From Craterostigma plantagineum (Eukaryota > Streptophyta > Magnoliopsida > Lamiales > Linderniaceae): DNA of 64,000 bases. A model generated the notes under the pieces. It was not told where the DNA came from and did no database searches. It was given only the letters and a program-made list of their open reading frames with translations. A program made the translations under genes and the position numbers. Positions 12,253 to 24,100 of the stretch are shown here, piece by piece (position 1 is the first letter of the stretch; every line of letters begins with the position of its first letter). The stretch spans positions 124,001 to 188,000 of the forward strand of contig JAPQWV010000495.1 of assembly GCA_027422505.1 (NCBI GenBank), given 5' to 3'.

Positions 12253-12447
12253 CTACATCCACCCATTCCAGCCGGCAGCAACATTATACATTACCAAGTC
12301 ATGCCACAGATGATTGACGGAGGATAAAGCAACGGAAGACACAAAAACAGCCACTTGAAGAATTTTCGGGGCAGTGCAGCCGCGATCGTGGGCCAACAGC
12401 GACGGTTGACATTGTGATGCGCTCTCGCAGGTGCTATTATCTTCCAT
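12253..12447 (-). CDS. Possible small protein, unrecognised
   Basis: An ATG at 12445-12447 opens a 64-codon frame beginning MEDNSTCESASQCQPSLL. It contains a mildly hydrophobic stretch (ILQVAVFVSSVALSSV). A donor-like GTAATG follows HDL in this frame, so only the first part may be coding and further exons could lie downstream on the minus strand. I do not recognise the product. The GC content is higher than in the flanks, which is why it is listed. It could equally be the 5' transcribed part of a longer non-coding or MYB transcript. Confidence 0.28.
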   Translation of the reverse strand: MEDNSTCESASQCQPSLLAHDRGCTAPKILQVAVFVSSVALSSVNHLWHDLVMYNVAAGWNGWM

Positions 12448-12516
12448 CGGTAATTGTAATTTCACGGTTGAGTTGCGATTTGTGCTCCGAATTGTAATCG
12501 CGTGGCGATGCAACAA

Positions 12517-13200
12517 TTAGGGGAAAATACGGTCTCCCTCCACTTCAAGGATGCGTTTTCCTCTGCCGGCGGGAAAAAATAATTTACCACCTATTGGGCC
12601 AAATAACTGGGCCACTAAACTTAGAAGGAAAAATATATGTTTCCCTTCGCAAACGTTTACTTGACCGCAGTTACTTTCACAGATCCAAATTCAGATTATA
12701 TTGACCTCATACTAACAACAGCATAGTGTAATATATCATCCATCCATCATCTATGTATAGTTTATATGATGTTCGTTGTCTATGACATCATCCTCGTGTG
12801 AGATAAAACATGGACTTGAGCTCTCTCGACTGAAAGCCAGGGCTATTTTTCGAATACTATTACGGGTGCAGTGGAGGCAGAAGTCCCATCACCTTGTCTT
12901 AATGGGGATCAAAGAGGGAGAACGCTGCCTAAAGGTTCGAACGCAGACGAATACATATCAATAATGCTCGTGAGAACGAACAGTCACAACCAACGGCCAA
13001 AAGCAACAGTCACTACCTTGTAAATGCAAATACAGCTCCGTTAAACACACAAAATTCATGGATCAAAGGATAATATCAGCACCTTCCTCTGTTATGATCA
13101 TCGAAGCAGTAGAGGATGTTCAAACAGAGTTCAAATGACAGATTTTGGAAACGTTTTAACTTATAGGCAAAGGAACAAAACTGAGGGAAAAAATTTAACT
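12517..13200. other. Intergenic, BTF3 3' flank
   Basis: No gene was supported. The part near 13200 should hold the BTF3 3' UTR and poly(A) signals on the minus strand. Confidence 0.5.
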
Positions 13201-14112
13201 TTAAGAAGCATCGGTGTTCTTCTTGTCGCCCTCCTCGGCAGCTGCTTCAAATGTCTCTCCCGCTACAAGTTCCGGCACCTCATCATCGTCTTCATCCTGG
13301 GCTCCCGATGTTGCACCCGGGCCAGCTCCAGGGGATTGCTTCTGGAATTCCTCAGCCAATTTCTTCAAATGCTCCAGATTGTCAGGGCCTGAGATTTTGA
13401 AGTTTCGATTGAACTTTTTTTTGGCATCGATCACGCCATACAAAACCAAAACGTAAAGAAGGAGAAATAAATATTTTTAATTACCTAGTTGCTGAATAAT
13501 TTGGGGAAGGATGTCCTGCAATTCTGAAATTAACACATCACATGCAGCAAAAGGTTAGGAAATAAAAATTGTTGAACAAACGATAACATACACAAGTTAT
13601 CAGCTATTATTCAATTGGTACTGAGAAGGGAAACATACTCTTGGTCTGAGGAGTGCCACTAACAACCCAAGTGTTGGCAGCAATTGATGCTTGAACTGAA
13701 ACACAATGGTCAAGAACAATGAGACTTGCAGAAAAGCCACGCGATGAATAACTCCATTATGTTAAAACTAACGGCTATGATTACTTCCACCTTTGGGGTT
13801 AACAAACTGGATCACGACATCCTCCTTGAAAATATTGACCTCCTCAATTGCAGGTATGGCGTTGACTCCTATTCTCTTCAACGTGCTCTGTATCTTCTTG
13901 TCATCGGTGGTGTTTGTCTTGTGAACGGCCTTCTTCTTCCTAAGACCATCGCAAGAAACAATATTAGGAAACCGTAGTACATAGATCATTGATTCATCCT
14001 ATAGTGTTATCTTGTTAGTGAAATGTACAGATAAGAAGACTAACCTTCTCATTGTACCCTTCCCACCGGTACGAACCACCCCCGCCATCTTCATTAATTT
14101 TTCCACGTTCAT
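13201..14112 (-). CDS. BTF3: BTF3 / nascent polypeptide-associated complex subunit beta
   Basis: Five coding exons on the minus strand, 14045-14112, 13791-13939, 13639-13695, 13485-13523 and 13201-13388, give 166 residues in phase, the normal size for plant BTF3. The start is [19 protein letters not shown]. The NAC domain shows [39 protein letters not shown] and SGTPQTKKLQDILP, then a helix [15 protein letters not shown] and an acidic tail. NAC-beta pairs with NAC-alpha on the ribosome near the tunnel exit and shields nascent chains; BTF3 was also named as a basal transcription factor. The gene has a 5' UTR intron of about 14113-14646 whose acceptor CAG lies directly before the ATG. Confidence 0.95.
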
Positions 14113-15001
14113 CTGTAATGGCAAACAAAGTAATCCACATAGTGTCTCCTTAAGTAATCTCTCCACTAAAATAGGCAAAACAACTTATCATATACAGAAG
14201 CATGAAACAAAAAACCATATGATGTCCTGCAACACACGCATCATGCTAGAGAAGCTAACAAATGAACGAGGAACGCATACGAACAAAATATTATGTAACA
14301 CTATGAGCAAACCTTGCTCTTTCTTTATCATATGGTCAACGACATAAAGAAGTAAAATCAAACTAGGGTGTTCAAGAACTGAATTAGCAACCTATACAAG
14401 CTGCTGAACGATTTAACTGAAAAGGAAGATAAACAGTGTAATATACCCCAATATACTCAAGCATTAAAACACATACATACCATAACTCAAACGTTCGAGA
14501 CAAGAAAGCAATTGAGGAAACAAAAAACGCCCAACCAGCCGTAAGATTTCGCGGCAGCGGGATAAAATCCACAGGAACACCAAGAACAACTAAAACAACA
14601 TCAAGGACATTGACGAGATTAATACAAAGGTCAATCGAGCACTTACTTTTAAGAAGTGGCTTAGCTTGTGAAGCGGACTCCAAAGGAGAAGGCGGAAACG
14701 AATGTGAAAATGTTAACCAAAAGGATAACGAATGAAACCCTAGGTAGTTGGGGGTTATGTGGATATACTCGAGTAAATTACACTCTATACCCTTGATTTT
14801 TCTTGAATTGTCTTATGGGAATTGGGAACTAACGAGATCTCAATACATTTTCCCTCCACCAAAAATAGAGGTGTATGTATGTATTGGTCAGACTGAAAAA
14901 TACAATACCCTCAAATGATATAACAATTTAAATCATCAATTAATTCGCATGATTTATGCTTATGTTTTTCTTAATTATAATGTGTTTAGGAACGGCCACT
15001 C
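14113..15001. promoter_or_regulatory. BTF3 5' UTR intron, leader and promoter
   Basis: The minus-strand donor AAAA then GTAAGT at about 14646 and the acceptor at 14113 define the leader intron. A leader exon continues to about 14700. AT-rich promoter DNA follows to about 15000. No coding signal. Confidence 0.55.
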
Positions 15002-15541
15002 GTGAAAGCCTCGGATTCAACAACGTGTCTCTCTCCCTCCATAAATTTCCCGTTCTGTTCGTTTAGCCTCAGGTTCAACGTTGTACGTTGTGAAGCTCTC
15101 CATTCGATATCTCTGCGTTGCAGAAAGAGGAAAACGGTTTCTTTGGTCAATCAATCACGACGAACACAGATATACGATGTTACGCGCCATTGCAGGCTAC
15201 GGCGAGCTGGTTCATCTCGAATATATTACTCATTCCGATTTCTGCGTGCATGCATTTCATCAGTTAGCTCTATCTGTGAATTTTTAGACATAGTTTGACT
15301 GATTTCATGAATGCGAGCCTGGCTCCTGAATCGCCTTATGAATTATGATATTTTAGTCGATGACATTCTAAGAGTTCTATGATAAGGTTGGTAAAAATCG
15401 ACCACCGTTTGGGGTCACCACTGACGAGCTGATTGAGGAACAGAGTCCTAGCTAGATGAATGCTTGCATCTTTTCCGTCACAGTTGACAGAGCTTTTTCC
15501 TGTCATCGATAGATAAGCTCAACAAAATCACATACGGTTTT
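15002..15541 (+). other. Unrecognised stretch upstream of the LTR element; possible gene remnant
   Basis: Several short plus-strand frames are open but none is convincing. The stretch at about 15390-15453 reads KVGKNRPPFGVTTDELIEEQ in one frame and ends in a stop. It looks like protein but I cannot name it. Because the LTR element at 15542 splits this region from 21004 onward, this DNA may be the original upstream region of the callose synthase-like gene or the remnant of another gene. Confidence 0.3.
15537..15541. repeat. Target-site duplication (left) of the minus-strand LTR element
   Basis: GTTTT directly precedes the TG of the left LTR and is repeated at 20999-21003 right after the CA of the right LTR. 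The 5-bp size is normal for LTR retrotransposons. Confidence 0.85.
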
Positions 15542-16284
15542 TGATGCGGGTATGACCCCGATCAACAAGATTTATGGTCCGGGAATTACGGTGAGGGCCA
15601 AAACGGATGGAATCGTGGATGAAATATTAAGAAGAAGGACGGAAAAGTAAAGAGACAATGGTTTACGTGGTTCGGATTCGGATGAATCCTACGTCCACGG
15701 GCCGCCGGAGAATATTCACTATTAATAGAGGAAGATTACACACTCAAGCTCACTTTCTCTCTTATTTACAAGTGATTCTCGGCTATGAACAGTGTCAAGA
15801 AGATAAGAAAAGAGAGAGAGAATATCTAGGTGTGTTCTTGGTGTGTTAGTGTGTGTGGGGCGTGTGTCTTATGGTGTAAATGGACAAAAGACCCTATTTA
15901 TACTGTAGGGGCGGCTAGGGTTTCCTACTGCCCTCCCTCGTCAGGTGTCCTGGACTACTGCCCTCCCTCGTCAGGTGTCCTGGACGCTACCCTAGCTCTT
16001 CCGTGCTCTTCTTCTGGCCCTTTCGAATAGCTGCGTAGCTTCCTCGGATATCTCCCTCTTCAGGTCTACTGGACACTTCCTTAGCTCTCTCGATTACTTC
16101 CTTTGGTCCTTCTGGATAGCTTCGTAGCTTCCTGGGACGTCTCCCTAGCTCCTCTGAACCTCACATTCGTACACCGTTCTGGTCGGGCCTCGTACCTGGT
16201 CCTTACCTCCTTCAGACCCAATCTCCTACTCTGTTTTTTGTAGGTTGTCGGGTCAGGAGGAATGCTGTAAGGTTACCCCTATCA
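15542..16284 (-). repeat. Left LTR (3' LTR of the minus-strand element)
   Basis: Matches 20255-20998 almost throughout. Differences seen: one A fewer near 15878, G/T near 15943, C/T near 15986 and C/G near 16046 (positions approximate). It contains a duplicated CTGCCCTCCCTCGTCAGGTG segment near 15928-15980. Confidence 0.9.
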
Positions 16285-16829
16285 TCCAGTCCCCCTACTC
16301 TGAGTTGCAATACGCTAAGTATTGCAGCTCGGAGTATTATTAAGAGAGCATTCCTCTTCTCGTGTCCTTGAATTTCTTCCGCCATTTTCTACCGTTGCCC
16401 AAGAAGTCCCAAACAGCGTAGGACTTCGCTGCATGTTGATGGAAAACTGATCTTTGGAATTTTGGTAGAGCAGGTCCCCTTTACTGACAGGAAGCTGCAC
16501 TTGAGAGTCCTGATCATACAGATCAGGTCATTATAAGTCGGCGGAGAGCTGACTTCGAACGATCGGACTAGATAACCCAAGTCTCCATCTCTTAGTTAGA
16601 TCTGGACTTAAAGCGTAGTGATGAGGTATATCAGATATTTGCTTGTAAGAAGCATCCGCCTCCTGGGGAGCTCCGGGTAAGCTGGGACTGACACCCGTTG
16701 TTTTTCGTTTTCGACCAGGTCCGTGGGGCACCAACGAACCTTCTGCCTTTCGCAAGGCCAGCATTGGCTGGTTCTGTCTTCTGTTTGGGGGTTGAGTCGG
16801 AGCTTAGGAGTTTTCCTGCACACCTGGAG

Positions 16830-17715
16830 ACTGGGCATATCTGTATGAGCGCCATCTGCGCGGCCCTATCTGGGCTCATTGGTGTGCTATCCGCGAGGCC
16901 GCATCTGGGCCTATTAATGTGCCATCTGCGCGGCCACATCTGGGCCTTAGCCGCATCTGGGCTTATTAGTGCGCAATCTGCGCGGCCACGTCTGGGCCAG
17001 TCACGTCTGGGCTATAGGTGCGCAATCTGCGCGGCCACGTCTGGGCCAGCCACGTCTGGGCTATAGGTGCGCAATCTGCGCGGCCACGTCTGGGCTTAAA
17101 GGTGCGCATCTGCGCGGCCACGTCTGGGCCAGCCACATCTGGGCTATAGGTGCGCAATCTGCGCGGCCACGTCTGGGCCAGCCACGTCTGGGCTTAAAGG
17201 TGCGCATCTGCGCGGCCACGTCTGGGCCTAAAGGTGCGCATCTGCGCGGCCACGTCTGGGCCAGCCACATCTGGGCTATAGATGCGCAAGCTGCGGGGCC
17301 ACGTCTGGGCCAGCCACGTCTGGGCTATAGGTGCGCAATCTGCGCGGCCACGTCTGGGCTTAAAGGTGCGCATCTGCGCGGCCACGTCTGGGCCTTAGCC
17401 GCATCTGGGCTTATTAGTGCGCAATCTGCGCGGCCACGTCTGGGCCAGCCACGTCTGGGCTTAAAGGTGCGCATCTGCGCGGCCACGTCTGGGCCTTAGC
17501 CGCATCTGGGCTTATTAGTGCGCAATCTGCGCGGCCACGTCTGGGCCAGCCACGTCTGGGCTTAAAGGTGCGCATCTGCGCGGCCACGTCTGGGCCTTAG
17601 CCGCATCTGGGCTTACTAGGGCGCAATCTGCGCGGCCACATCTGGGCCAGCCACGTCTGGGCTTAAAGGTGCGCATCTGCGCGGCCACGTCTGGGCCAGC
17701 CACGTCTGGGCTTAT
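16830..17715. repeat. GC-rich tandem repeat array inside the LTR element
   Basis: About 900 bp of imperfect tandem units are built on GCGCGGCCACGTCTGGGC and GGTGCGCAATCTGCGCGG. They alternate with GGCTATAGG, GGCTTAAAGG and GGCTTATTAG variants. The units carry almost no stops in several frames, so long ORFs on both strands here are artefacts of the repeat. CpG is very frequent. Confidence 0.9.
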
Positions 17716-18240
17716 AGGCTTCGTGTCCAGCCTGGATCTATGCCAGGGCTTATGGGGTTTTGCTCCCAGCCTGGATTTAAACCAGGACTTCTGGACTTTA
17801 TTCCCAGCCTGGACCTAAGCCAGGGCTTATAGGCTTCTTTTTCTGCTTGTCCTCAGAGCTGGGACTTATGGCCTCCTTTCCCATCTGGAGCTACATCGGA
17901 GCGTAAAGATTTCGTGTCCAGCCTGGATCTATGCCAGGGCTTATGGGGTTTCGCTCCCAGCCTGGATTTAAACCAGGACTTCTGGACTTTATTTCCAGCC
18001 TGGACCTAAGCCAGGGCTTATAGGCTTCTTTTTCTGCTTGTCCTCAGAGCTGGGACTTATGGCCTCCTTTCCCATCTGGAGCTACATCGGAGCGTAAAGG
18101 CCTCATGTCCAGCCTGGGTCTAATCCAGGGCTTACGGGCTTAACTACCAGCCTGAATCTGCGTCAGGGCTTACGGACTTCGTTTCCAGCCTGGGTCTAAG
18201 CCAGGGCTTACGTCTTTTTATAGTCCAGAGGCTTACCCCC
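17716..18240. repeat. Second tandem array (CAGCCTGG...CCAGGGCTTA units)
   Basis: About eight imperfect units contain CCAGCCTGGATCTATGCC and AGGGCTTATGG. A longer block of roughly 186 bp at 17718-17903 is repeated at about 17904-18089. Each small unit holds short inverted arms (CAGCCTGG with CCAGGGCT). Confidence 0.85.
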
Positions 18241-20254
18241 GACGGATCCGTAGATCTTACATTGGAAGGTTTCCGCCCGAGCTAAGTCAAGGCTTATCGT
18301 CTCCTGTAGCCAGCTGCGAGCTGGACCGGCATACCTGCCGAATCTACAAAGCCACACACAAGCAACTCCAACGCACGAGACACGGTAAGTGTCATGAGAT
18401 AAAAGTGATAATCAAATAATATTTAGTAATTGCATAGTGGAAGCAATGCGTTAAATGGCAGGTTGGAGATAAGCATGTACAAATAAGTTCCAGCGCCTAG
18501 CTCAGTATTCCTCCTAATCCGGTGATCTATAGAGGTCATATTTCAAGATATGAGGTGGCTAACTGGGGGTCAGTATCTAAGTCGGAAAGCTAAATAGGAG
18601 ATCTGAAAGCTGAAGGTCAGTAGCTAAGTAGGACATCTGATTAGGAAAGTCGGAGGTCCGTAGCTAAGTAGGAAATCTGATTAGGAACGCCGGAGGTCCG
18701 TAGGTAAGTGGGAAAGCTGGAGGTCAAAGGTAATGTACGGAGGAGGTACATAATCCCTACTAATCTTGACGCGGGGTGTTGAAAAGGACGCGACTGTTCA
18801 TAGCCGACCAGGGGACACACACAGGGTGTTGGTCGGGGAACATTATGGTCAGACAGAGGACATGTCAGTCTGACAATAGTACGCCTGTGGCTATCTGTCC
18901 TAGGTTGTGCCTTCTGGCAGTCCTGATGGAGACCTACTGGGCCAGCGGCCCAGTGACAATAATTCCAACAGCCCAAATATTCCAGTCTAAGATAATTAAT
19001 TTAAGAGCCTAATAAAATAAATCAAGCCAAATTCATTTAAGTCCCCCGACTCTAAAAGTCCCATATTTAATTTATTTTAATTAATTCAAGCAAGCTATAA
19101 TAATTAATCTCGATAACCCGAAAATAATTATTTTCAGAATTAATTAAAATAATTTCAGTAATCAAAAAATAATTAATTTCCGCAGCCCGTTAAGATAATA
19201 CCCATAGCCTAAATATTTTAAAGCCCAGTACACATAAAAGCCCAAAACTTTTAATTGATTAAGGCAATCAATTTAATCATATTAGCCCAGGCCCAAGTCC
19301 ATTAGAAAACCCTAGGCGAAATAACTAAAGTGCCCCCAATATTATCAAAATTCTATTTTGGCCCCCGGATTTCAGATTTCACAGCATTTAGCCCCAACGG
19401 AAATAACAGAATTTACCCCAATATTTCTGTAATTCTACGAAACACCCCAGTAGTTAGATAACTTACAACCGGGTCCCCGAATACCATTTCCGGCTGGGGC
19501 ATCGCCGGCGAACGGCGAGGCGGCGGCCACGGTGGTCGCCCTCCGCGTGCGACAGCCTCAGCTGCGTCGATTCGGCCTCGAGAGATCTGAAATCGGAACT
19601 CGCTTGTTGGAGAGTTTGGGCCTTCTGCTCGAAATTGTTCTGTCCTCTCGATGACCGTTATCCCTAATTCTTCAGACCATAGTTGGAGAAGGGCTTCGAG
19701 CAGAGGATTTGCACCATGGGCACCTTCGATTTCGCGAAGTCGTCGTCGATTTTCGGAAGTGATGTTGCTAGGATTTTTGTTCGTTGGTGGGACTTGATTC
19801 CCAGATTTCTGTTCCGAGGGGCAGTCGTTGCTCGCCATCGTTCGGCTAGGCGGCGGCGTGACGTTGGCATCGGTTGGGTCGGCAAGGGTCGTCGACGATG
19901 GTTGGCCGGGGTCGCCGCCTGCCACGGAGCTTCATCGACAGTGGGACATCGCTGCGAGCTCCGAGGCAGTTGCTGTTCACTGTTGCCCAGACGATTGGTG
20001 GCATGATGCAGGTCTAGACGGGTGGGCACTGTTGCCTTGCCGGCGGGTGGTGGTCCGGTCGCTGGCGACGGGGCCAAGGTGGCCAATGGCCACGCTTATG
20101 GTGAGACGAACTTCTGCCCGGCACGTGTTCGATGAAATGTCGTAGAAGAAACCCAAGAACACAGCCCAGAAATCTTCCAAAAACTGTCGTCTAATCCCAA
20201 CCACAACTCCATATCTCACGTTCCAAACCCTCGATTCCCACAGACGGCGCCATT
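18241..20254. other. Non-coding interior of the LTR element, primer-site side
   Basis: No retroviral-type domain is seen. Minus-strand frames of 170 and 140 codons at 19413-19925 and 19664-20086 are rich in Pro, Ala and Arg. They begin within a few hundred bases of the primer-binding site, where a gag gene would sit, but I cannot recognise gag. The middle (18960-19430) is AT-rich. Confidence 0.5.
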
Positions 20255-20998
20255 TGATGCGGGTATGACCCCGATCAACAAGATTTATGGTCCGGGAATT
20301 ACGGTGAGGGCCAAAACGGATGGAATCGTGGATGAAATATTAAGAAGAAGGACGGAAAAGTAAAGAGACAATGGTTTACGTGGTTCGGATTCGGATGAAT
20401 CCTACGTCCACGGGCCGCCGGAGAATATTCACTATTAATAGAGGAAGATTACACACTCAAGCTCACTTTCTCTCTTATTTACAAGTGATTCTCGGCTATG
20501 AACAGTGTCAAGAAGATAAGAAAAGAGAGAGAGAATATCTAGGTGTGTTCTTGGTGTGTTAGTGTGTGTGGGGCGTGTGTCTTATGGTGTAAAATGGACA
20601 AAAGACCCTATTTATACTGTAGGGGCGGCTAGGGTTTCCTACTGCCCTCCCTCGTCATGTGTCCTGGACTACTGCCCTCCCTCGTCAGGTGTCCTGGACG
20701 TTACCCTAGCTCTTCCGTGCTCTTCTTCTGGCCCTTTCGAATAGCTGCGTAGCTTCCTGGGATATCTCCCTCTTCAGGTCTACTGGACACTTCCTTAGCT
20801 CTCTCGATTACTTCCTTTGGTCCTTCTGGATAGCTTCGTAGCTTCCTGGGACGTCTCCCTAGCTCCTCTGAACCTCACATTCGTACACCGTTCTGGTCGG
20901 GCCTCGTACCTGGTCCTTACCTCCTTCAGACCCAATCTCCTACTCTGTTTTTTGTAGGTTGTCGGGTCAGGAGGAATGCTGTAAGGTTACCCCTATCA
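20255..20998 (-). repeat. Right LTR (5' LTR of the minus-strand element)
   Basis: Begins TGATGCGGG and ends CCTATCA. It matches the left LTR over its whole length and is followed by the GTTTT duplication at 20999-21003. Confidence 0.9.
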
Positions 20999-21177
20999 GT
21001 TTTCAATCAATCTCAGACGCGCATGTCAATGGTCGTGAATGGCAATTCCGATTACTGACCTTTCACGTGTATTCTTTCAGAAATTTGAGGAGGTATATTG
21101 AAGGAGAGGACATTGTTCGGTAGGCTAGGACTGGAAATTGGAGAGGAATTCACACCGAAGATTTACTTCAGCTGAGA

Positions 21178-24100
21178 ATGGCGGCGTCCGGAGCTGGCAA
21201 TCACGAACAGCCGTCTCTGACGCGGCGAGCATCACGCAGTGCGGCCATGACGACGTTCTCGATGGAGGTGTTTGACAACGAGGTCGTCCCGTCCTCCCTC
21301 CAATCAATCGCGCCGATTCTTCGCGTCGCCGCTGAGATTCAAAACGAACGTCCTCGTGTTGCCTACCTCTGTATGATTTACATAAGAATAAGCTCTCGTA
21401 CGTTCCTTTTCACCTGCGACTACTCACGATGGAATGAAATTGATTTGTCTAGGTCGGTTCTATGCGTTTGAGAAAGCGCACAGATTGGACCCTAATTCCA
21501 GCGGACGTGGTGTGAGGCAGTTCAAGACCAGCCTGCATCAGAGATTAGATCGGGTAATCACTATCGAGTAGTTCTCTGGAGATGTTTTTTTTTTTTTTTA
21601 TTTTGAAGAAGTAGAATTCTCTGGAGATGTTAAATAATGTAAGTTTTTGTTACTTAATACTATATATTATCGATAATAATAAGAGACAATTTATGACCAA
21701 TATACATAATTTTTTTCTTTTAATTCCGTAACTGGTGACAAAATTTAAGGGAATTACTATTCACCGCCCTCTTTTTCCTAGTCAGCGCCTCCTAAAGGAC
21801 TGTAAAAAGACGATTTTGCCCTTATGATATTTAAATTAATTTAAAAAGAAAAAACAAACGTGTATACAAAATTCTGGTACGAAATACTGAAAATTACACA
21901 CACAAATAAATTCGAAGGATCTTTGCTAATGGATTGAAACGGAAAAAAATAAAATTCGATTTAACATTTTAGGGCCGATCGATCGATATTTTCGTCCCTG
22001 CAGTGCAGGGGCATAACGAATTATCGTAAAAATCGTTCGTACGTTTCAAACACGGGTCGGAATCGTTGAAAAAAGTCCCGACCGAACGAAATTTCCGGCC
22101 GGCGCACGGCACGACCGATCGGCATTTTCGGCTAGAACAGTTCCGGCCGGAATAGTTCCGGCCGAAAACGATCGGAATTTTTGGCCGGCACATGAGCCGG
22201 CCGATTGGAATTTCGGCCGGCACATGGCACGGCCGAAATTGTTTTTCGGCTACGCCTTGTGCCGGCCGAAAATGCCGATCGGCCGTGCCGTGCGCCGGCC
22301 GGAAATTTCGTTCGATCGGGACTTTTTTCAACGATTCCGACCCGTGTTTGATAATTCATCTACGTACGAACGATTTTTACGATAATTCGTTAGGCCCCTG
22401 CACGGACGAAAATGTCGATCCATTGCCGAAAATCGTTCCAATTTATTTGTGTGTGTAATTTTCAGTATTTCATACCAGAATTTTGTTTACACGTTAGTTT
22501 TTTTCTTTTTAAATTAATTTAAATATCATACGGCAAAATCGTCTTTTTACAGTCCTTTAGGGGGCAGTGACTAGGAAAAAGGGGGCGGTCAATAGTATTC
22601 CAGTTTAATTACCTAACTCTTAAATTTCCTCAAGTTCTGCGTCCTCTCGTATTTGTGTGAAGAAGCTTCTTATTGAAGTCGTAAGTTGCATCTAGAGAAT
22701 AAAAGAGTGCTTAAACAACCACGGGCAAAAACTCAGGGAAGGGCTTTTAAGCAGAGTCGGAAGATCAAAGATATTCACGAAGTATTATGTACATTTGTTC
22801 TTCTTGGTTGAGATCATTAAGCATATTATTTATGAAATCTGTTAGGATGATGCGTCTACTCTCGCTGCGAGAGTCAAGAAGACTGATGCTCGGGAAATTG
22901 AGAGCTTTTACAAGCAGTACTATGAGCACTATGTTCTGGCACTTAACAAAGGGGAGCAAGCTGATAGGTATCGTCTATTACTCCTTGACATTATTATTGT
23001 GTAGAAATGCAGAGTTCATGTCAATATCTACTAATGCTAGTCCTATATTGTCAGAGCTCAGCTTGGAAAAGCTTACCAAACTGCAGGCGTGCTGTTTGAA
23101 GTGCTATGCGCCGTTAATAAAACAGAGAAAGTTGAAGAAGTTGCCCCCGAAGTAAGTATTTCCTTTTGATGTTTAATTAAGTATTAGGTTCATGAACTGT
23201 ACATGCCTCATTGGTTAAAGGACAAACCGAAGTCTCAAACACTGATTGTTCTTTTCAGATTATGGCGGCAGCAAATGATGTCCAGGCAAAAAAAAAGAAA
23301 TCTACGCATGCTTTTGTGTGTATGCTATGTAGCTGGTGGTCCTCACCGTGTACGTATATCTATATGGAAAACTCTACCTGTCACTGAGTGGACTAGAGCA
23401 GACCATAGTCAGATATGCACGATCCAAGGGAGATGACGCCCTCAAAACCGTGATGGCATCACAATCCCTCGTTCAATTAGGCTTGTTGATGGCACTCCCA
23501 ATGGTCATGGAGATCGGTCTCGAAAGGGGCTTTAGAGCTGCAGCAGGAGAATTCATAATCATGCAGCTCCAACTAGCACCTGTCTTCTTTACCTTCTCCC
23601 TCGGCACAAAGCTCCACTACTTTGGACGGACTTTGCTGCATGGTGGAGCCAAGTACAGAGCAACTGGTCGTGGCTTCGTCGTGAGGCATGAGAAGTTTGC
23701 GGAGAACTACAGGATGTACTCGAGGAGCCATTTCACCAAAGCCCTCGAGCTGATGATCTTGCTCGTAGTGTACCAAGCTTATAGTGCTGCAGTACCCGAC
23801 TCAAAGGCCTACGTGTTCCTCACTTTCTCCATGTGGTTCTTGGTGGTCTCGTGGTTGTTTGCTCCATTCCTATTCAATCCTTCGGGTTTTGAGTGGCAGA
23901 AGATCGTGGAGGACTTTGAGGATTGGACAAAATGGATAAGCAGTCGTGGGGGGATTGGTGTTCCCGCAAACAAGAGCTGGGAATCATGGTGGGATGAGGA
24001 GCAAGAGCATTTACAGCACACTGGCTTCTCAGGGGAGGCTTTGCGACATTTTCATGTCTCTGCGTTTCTTTGTCTACCAGTATGGGATCGTGTATCAGCT

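Larger units (their letters stand above)
15542..20998 (-). mobile_element. Non-autonomous LTR retrotransposon, 5.46 kb, minus orientation
   Basis: Two near-identical direct repeats of 743 and 744 bp lie at 15542-16284 and 20255-20998. Each begins TGATGCGGG and ends CCCCTATCA, and a GTTTT duplication flanks the whole. Read on the minus strand, the right copy is the 5' LTR: TGGCGCCGTCTGTGGGA follows it at 20236-20252 and is a primer-binding-type site. A purine-rich tract (minus strand of 16285-16301) precedes the left copy. The 3.97-kb inside has no recognisable pol domains, only tandem arrays and proline-rich frames near the primer site. I saw four differences between the LTRs, so the insertion is recent. 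It lies just upstream of the callose synthase-like exons. Confidence 0.9.

Noticed and set aside
16969..17703. Open frames of up to 176 codons on both strands in the GC-rich array
   Set aside because: The unit simply lacks stops; the peptide is a repeat of the DNA period and no family fits.
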